From the NCBI GenBank assembly GCA_030168575.1, contig CP115555.1, positions 1,116,001 through 1,180,000 on the forward strand: 64,000 bases of DNA, in the 5' to 3' direction. How positions within the stretch are numbered: the stretch's first letter is position 1; each line of letters opens with the position of its first letter. The notes under the pieces were generated by a model. That model made no database searches. It saw only the letters and a program-made list of their open reading frames with translations, and was not told the origin of the DNA. Source of the DNA: Methanomassiliicoccales archaeon LGM-RCC1. GTDB taxonomy: Archaea; Thermoplasmatota; Thermoplasmata; Methanomassiliicoccales; Methanomethylophilaceae. The translations under genes and the position numbers were made by a program. Of this stretch, positions 60,308 through 64,000 are shown piece after piece.

Positions 60308-61036
60308 ATGGGCATCGAAGACCTTTTTCAGATCTCGAGCAACGATATCGTTGCCCTTGTGCTGGTCTACGCACTGATTGTAGCCGTATTGGCCGTCGCT
60401 CTTCTCACCCAGAAGAAGACCGGAGACAAGTACGACATACGCAAGATCATCCACATCGGAATCGGTAATTTCGTGTTCATCTGGTGGATGTTCGAGAACG
60501 CTTGGGTGATGGAGGCATTCTTCGCAGTGCCCTTCGCGATCATTCTCTTCTTCGCGATGCTCAAGAATAATGCGATTTCTAACTCCGCTCTCGGAGACAT
60601 ATCGAAGAACAAAGGCCACACACCTGGATTGTTCTTGTATGTGGTCAGCATCGTCATCCTCGTCGCATTATGCTTCAACGAGCATTGGACCGCAGCGTCC
60701 ATAGGCATAGTGGCGATGACCTGGGGAGACGGATTCGGAAGCATCATAGGTAAGAAGTACGGAAAGCACAAGACCGTCAACGGCAAATCGCTGGAGGGAA
60801 CGCTCGCAGTCCTGCTCGTCACGGCCATCGTTTCCATGGTCCTGATCGTTTTCCTGGGCTTCATGCCTCTGCCAGATCCGACCGGAATAAAGCTAGCGGC
60901 ATCGATCCCCATGTGGGCGTGCTGTCTGATAGCAGGCGCCGTCGTATCGATCACAGAGACTTTCACTCCCGGATGGGTGGACAACATCGTCAACTGCATG
61001 GCCGTCACGGCCGTCATGATTCTGTTGGGATTGTGA
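60308..61036 (+). CDS. CTP-dependent dolichol/phytol-kinase-like membrane protein
   Basis: A 242-residue membrane protein with about seven helices. It has the signature of the cytidylyltransferase/polyprenol-kinase family: 'KIIHIGIGN' near the N-terminus, then 'TWGDGFGSIIGKKYGKHKTVNGKSLEGTLA' in a cytoplasmic loop. Relatives phosphorylate dolichol, phytol or geranylgeraniol with CTP. In this archaeal lipid context it may recycle polyprenol or geranylgeranyl alcohol. The substrate is inferred. Confidence 0.8.
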   Translation: MGIEDLFQISSNDIVALVLVYALIVAVLAVALLTQKKTGDKYDIRKIIHIGIGNFVFIWWMFENAWVMEAFFAVPFAIILFFAMLKNNAISNSALGDISKNKGHTPGLFLYVVSIVILVALCFNEHWTAASIGIVAMTWGDGFGSIIGKKYGKHKTVNGKSLEGTLAVLLVTAIVSMVLIVFLGFMPLPDPTGIKLAASIPMWACCLIAGAVVSITETFTPGWVDNIVNCMAVTAVMILLGL

Positions 61037-61040
61037 TCGG

Positions 61041-61622
61041 ATGACATGGTTCGTTGTTGACGGTATGGATGGGTCCGGAAAGACCACCTCTTCCGATTTC
61101 ATAAGGGAGCAGCTGGTGTCGGAGGGACGTAAGGTCCTGGAGATTACCCATCCCAACAGTGAGACGTCATACGGGCGCACAGCATCCAAGTACCTTCTCA
61201 AGGACAGCAAGGTCGCCGTTCTGATCTCCACCACATACTACATCTTCGATGTGCTGCATTCGCTCAGATTCAAGAGGAAGCATGGAAAGGAGTACGATGA
61301 CATAATCTTCGTCAGGTACAGCCTCGCCGCTGCTTATCTGCCCGAATTCCTTTGCAGACCAATCTACAAGGTCATAGAGATGATCCTTCCCGTTCCCGAG
61401 GTGAAGATCTATGTGGACATAGAGCCCAAGATCGCTCTCCAGAGGATCTACGAGAGGGGCGAGGAGATTGAGACCTTCGAGACCGAGGAGAAGCTGGAGA
61501 AGACACGCCACAGGATGTCCCTCATAACCGACAGTTGGATCAAGATCGACAACTCCGGGACACCTGAGCAGACCAAGGAACAGACGATGAAGGTTCTGAA
61601 GGAGGTCCGTAAGAATGCATGA
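61041..61622 (+). CDS. thymidylate-kinase-like P-loop kinase
   Basis: A 193-residue nucleotide kinase with P-loop 'VDGMDGSGKTT' and a dTMP-kinase-like layout, including a 'VRYSLAAAYLPEF' segment near the usual DRY position and a lid region. The residues do not fit canonical Tmk closely: 'HPNSETSYGRTASKYLL' replaces the usual 'REPGGT', so the phosphate acceptor may differ. It lies between the CTP-kinase-like gene and the PAP2-like gene, with gaps of 4 and overlap of 8 bases. Confidence 0.72.
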   Translation: MTWFVVDGMDGSGKTTSSDFIREQLVSEGRKVLEITHPNSETSYGRTASKYLLKDSKVAVLISTTYYIFDVLHSLRFKRKHGKEYDDIIFVRYSLAAAYLPEFLCRPIYKVIEMILPVPEVKIYVDIEPKIALQRIYERGEEIETFETEEKLEKTRHRMSLITDSWIKIDNSGTPEQTKEQTMKVLKEVRKNA

Positions 61623-62238
61623 TCCGACGCATCGCTTCGAGGGAACAATATCTCCCAAGACCGAGAAGATAGCGAAGGTCATCTCCACCATAGGCCAGCC
61701 GCCATTCCTGGCCATAATCCCGTTCATCGCCATATGCATGTCCTATTCAGAGGATTCAACGACAGGCATCCTAGCATCAATCGCTTCAGTTCTCTCGGCC
61801 GTGGTCATCCCGATCTCGGTCATAGTGTTCTTCTCGAAGAAGTACGGCAATGCGGACAAGCTCGATGTGGAGAGGAAGGAGGACAGGATGTGGCCTCTGA
61901 TCGCGGGAATAATCGGCTATTCGATAGGCGTCGTTCTGCTATACTTGCTGGGGGCGCCATGGCTCGCCACCGTGCTCATGATCTGTTACGTTCTAGTCAC
62001 TCTTGCGATAGCATTCATCACCCCGTTCTGGAAGATCAGCGTGCATGCATGCGGTGTCATCGGACCATCCATGGGATTGGCCGCAGCATTCTGGCCTTAC
62101 GGGGCGTTGTACATACTCCTTCTGCCCCCGATCATGTGGAGCCGTTACTTCCTGAAGAAGCACACTCCTCTCCAATTGGTGGGCGGAGCGCTTGTGGGAT
62201 TCGTCATAACGTATCTCATTTTCTTCCTGTTGCTCTGA
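61615..62238 (+). CDS. PAP2-like membrane phosphatase
   Basis: A 207-residue protein with five or six helices. It shows a PAP2-type arrangement: 'KEDRMWPLIAG' (K..R.P-like), 'ISVHACGVIGPSMGLAAAF' (the H of the second motif) and 'WSRYFLKKHTPLQLVGGALVG' (SR-x5-H-x3-like, final Asp replaced). Such enzymes dephosphorylate polyprenyl diphosphates or phosphatidyl lipids. It overlaps the kinase by 8 bases. Confidence 0.68.
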   Translation: MHDPTHRFEGTISPKTEKIAKVISTIGQPPFLAIIPFIAICMSYSEDSTTGILASIASVLSAVVIPISVIVFFSKKYGNADKLDVERKEDRMWPLIAGIIGYSIGVVLLYLLGAPWLATVLMICYVLVTLAIAFITPFWKISVHACGVIGPSMGLAAAFWPYGALYILLLPPIMWSRYFLKKHTPLQLVGGALVGFVITYLIFFLLL

Positions 62239-62364
62239 ATCAAGGGCATCATTCTAGTGGGCAACAATGACCATTATCTTGCTAAAAATCACATTATTGT
62301 CGTATGTTAAACGAATCAGTTTTAACTGATACGACCATACAATATTCCCAGAGAAGTGAGTTCG

Positions 62365-63003
62365 ATGGATTTTTGCCCGAACATTCATGTCCTGGACCAT
62401 CCCCTGATACGCCATAAGGTGGCGATGCTCAGGGATGTCAATACTGGTCACAAGGATTTTAGGGATCTGATCACCGAGATCGCTACCCTGATGGTCTACG
62501 AGAGCTTCAGGGACGTTCCAACAATGGAGATCGAGGTTCAGACGCCCTTGGAGAAATGCAAGCAGACGGTTGTCAAGGACGACTGCATCGCAGTCATCCC
62601 CATCCTCCGTGCCGGATTGGGCATGGTAGAAGGCATCCTGAACATCTTCCCCTCGGCAAAGGTCGGGCATATCGGCCTTTATAGGGACGAGGAGACGCAC
62701 CAACCTATCGAATATTACTGCAAGCTTCCGGACCGCATCGAGGAGAAGGTGGTCATCGTCACCGACCCGATGCTCGCAACAGGAGGCAGCGCATCCGAGG
62801 CCATCACCATGCTGAAGAAGCACGGATGCAAGAAGATCAAGCTGCTGTCCATCATAGCTGCCCCAACAGGAGCGGAGAGGGTCCACAAGGACCATCCCGA
62901 CGTGGAGGTCTATATCTCCACCATGGACAGGGAGCTCAATGAGAACGCATACATCCTCCCAGGTTTGGGGGATGCCGGAGACAGGATCTTCGGAACCAAA
63001 TGA
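62365..63003 (+). CDS. upp: uracil phosphoribosyltransferase
   Basis: Salvages uracil to UMP with PRPP. The 212-residue protein has 'AVIPILRAGLGMVEGIL', the PRPP loop 'VVIVTDPMLATGGSASEAI' and the C-terminal uracil-binding 'YILPGLGDAGDRIFGT'. ATG 62365 is preferred over GTG 62356 because a TATA-like CATACAATATT lies about 25-30 bases upstream. Followed at 28 bases by a uracil permease, so the two form a salvage operon. Confidence 0.96.
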   Translation: MDFCPNIHVLDHPLIRHKVAMLRDVNTGHKDFRDLITEIATLMVYESFRDVPTMEIEVQTPLEKCKQTVVKDDCIAVIPILRAGLGMVEGILNIFPSAKVGHIGLYRDEETHQPIEYYCKLPDRIEEKVVIVTDPMLATGGSASEAITMLKKHGCKKIKLLSIIAAPTGAERVHKDHPDVEVYISTMDRELNENAYILPGLGDAGDRIFGTK

Positions 63004-63031
63004 TTCACAAACTCATTAGTGAGAAGATAAC

Positions 63032-64000
63032 ATGTCTGAAGAAAATGGAATGAAATATGATGTGGGGGACAAGCCTCCGTTCAAGGAGAACTTGGTATGC
63101 GCTCTGCAGCAGTTCCTCGCCATCAGTGCGGCCACCATACTCGTACCGCTCATCGTGGACCCCACAGGCGAGTACCTGAACATGGCTTCCGCCCTCATCG
63201 GAGCGGGATTCGGTACGATCGTGTACCTCCTGTTCACGCAGTTCAAGAGCCCTGTCTTCCTAGGAAGCAGTTTCGCATTCATCGGTCCGCTGTTCATGGC
63301 CATCGGATGCGGGTTCTTCGGTCTCATAATCGGAGCATTGGTCGCATGCCTGGTCTACGTCCTCATCGCCGTAATCGTTCTGGCCGGAGGAATCAGGTGG
63401 ATCAACAAGTACCTGCCTCCGATCGTCATCGGACCCACTGTGGCATTGATCGGATTCTTCCTCGCAGGAACCGCCATGACCTATGTGATGTACAACGAGT
63501 ACAACTCCGCATTGCCGACCGCGTCATACAACATGTTCGCAATTATCCTTGGTCTGTTCGCCTTCATGGTGATCGCATACACCTCAGTGAGGGCAAGGAG
63601 CTCCATCAGGATGTATCCCTTCATCGTCGGAATCGCAGTCGGATACGTTGCTGCCCTGATTCTGACAGGAATCGGAATGGCGACCGGCATCCAGGACCTT
63701 CAGCTCATCGACTTCTCGCCGTTCGAGAAGATCGGGGACTTCAACAACTGGATCCCCCAGCTGACCTTCGTCGGACTCTTGGGACAGGATCTCTCTGCCG
63801 TAGATATGTCGAAGATTGTAACCATCATCGTCGCATACTTCGTTACCGCATTCGTCGTGTTCACGGAGCACCTCGGGGACCACAAGAACATCAGTTCGAT
63901 CCTCAAGAGGAACCTGTTCGCCGATCCCGGACTTCACAGGACCCTTGTGGGAGACGGAGTGGGATCGTTCGTCGGAGCTATCTTCGGAGGTGTCCCCAAC
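63032..64000 (+). CDS. uraA: uracil/xanthine permease (NCS2 family), 3' truncated by the window edge
   Basis: The open frame runs from ATG 63032 to the end of the window (323 codons). It begins 'MSEENGMKYDVGDKPP', then 'LQQFLAISAATILVPLI', 'GSSFAFIGPLF', 'PPIVIGPTVALIGFFL' and 'VFTEHLGDHKNIS', all NCS2 motifs; the Glu of 'TEHLGDH' is the substrate-binding residue in UraA. Membrane protein with about ten helices seen so far. The upp gene directly upstream supports uracil as substrate. Confidence 0.92.
   Translation, partial: MSEENGMKYDVGDKPPFKENLVCALQQFLAISAATILVPLIVDPTGEYLNMASALIGAGFGTIVYLLFTQFKSPVFLGSSFAFIGPLFMAIGCGFFGLIIGALVACLVYVLIAVIVLAGGIRWINKYLPPIVIGPTVALIGFFLAGTAMTYVMYNEYNSALPTASYNMFAIILGLFAFMVIAYTSVRARSSIRMYPFIVGIAVGYVAALILTGIGMATGIQDLQLIDFSPFEKIGDFNNWIPQLTFVGLLGQDLSAVDMSKIVTIIVAYFVTAFVVFTEHLGDHKNISSILKRNLFADPGLHRTLVGDGVGSFVGAIFGGVPN

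Overview
The window looks like a chromosome segment of a methanogenic archaeon, most likely of the Methanomassiliicoccales (Thermoplasmata). Seen in the sequence: the 20S proteasome beta subunit, the KH/beta-CASP factor FttA, membrane LonB, both archaeosine enzymes, an archaeal lipid prenyltransferase, many TATA boxes about 25-30 bases upstream of start codons (leaderless transcripts), and a methylamine-type corrinoid protein. Of the 62 stop codons visible here, 56 are TGA, 6 are TAA and none is TAG. The only amber codon that interrupts a gene lies inside a Na/Pi cotransporter (TAG at 58507), which continues in frame to a normal TGA. That pattern fits a pyrrolysine-using genome. The order-level assignment is inference; no pyl gene is in the window.

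Layout. 1-13.7 kb: archaeosine synthase (5' truncated), a hydrolase, psmB, fttA, a DUF5714 gene, rubrerythrin, an ogt-alkD alkylation-repair pair, an anchored transglutaminase-like protein, lonB and a hisB-hisF-hisIE-PHP operon. 13.7-19.7 kb: mtnP, a possible small RNA, an M18 aminopeptidase, a Sel1-repeat protein, a tandem-HTH regulator, and an orphan corrinoid protein behind an AT-rich leader with two copies of an inverted repeat. 19.7-26.4 kb: menA-ubiE-like pair divergent from a BASS transporter across a perfect palindrome, a DUF2975/HTH pair, a formate/nitrite-type channel, and tgtA. 26.4-36.7 kb: thiamine genes thiM, thiE and thiDN (the last in an operon with an ABC exporter), pth2, an FKBP, a zinc-ribbon membrane protein and an 822-residue membrane-anchored tandem-HTH regulator. 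36.7-44 kb: arginine biosynthesis, argG-argH divergent from argC-argJ-argB-argD.

44-53.2 kb is the most distinctive region. Two paralogous surface receptors (membrane anchor, dockerin-like calcium-binding repeats, FecB/BtuF-type binding domain, tandem C-terminal modules) are divergent from two FecCD permeases and a FecE ATPase. These are followed by an anchored outer-face protein and a convergent, membrane-anchored flavodoxin predicted to face outside. Three promoters in this region share a 13-bp inverted repeat (GGATR-TNN-YATCC). I infer a co-regulated uptake system for a metal chelate, haem or corrinoid, possibly with reductive release at the cell surface.

53.3-64 kb: an ACT protein, an RsuA/RluF-family pseudouridine synthase and a GNAT enzyme in one operon, a YqaJ-type nuclease, an SLC13/ArsB transporter, the amber-containing Na/Pi cotransporter, a PemK-like protein, a lipid group (DGGGP synthase, a CTP-dependent polyprenol-kinase-like protein, a thymidylate-kinase-like protein, a PAP2-like protein), and upp followed by a truncated uracil permease. 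I see no tRNA, rRNA, CRISPR array or insertion sequence.
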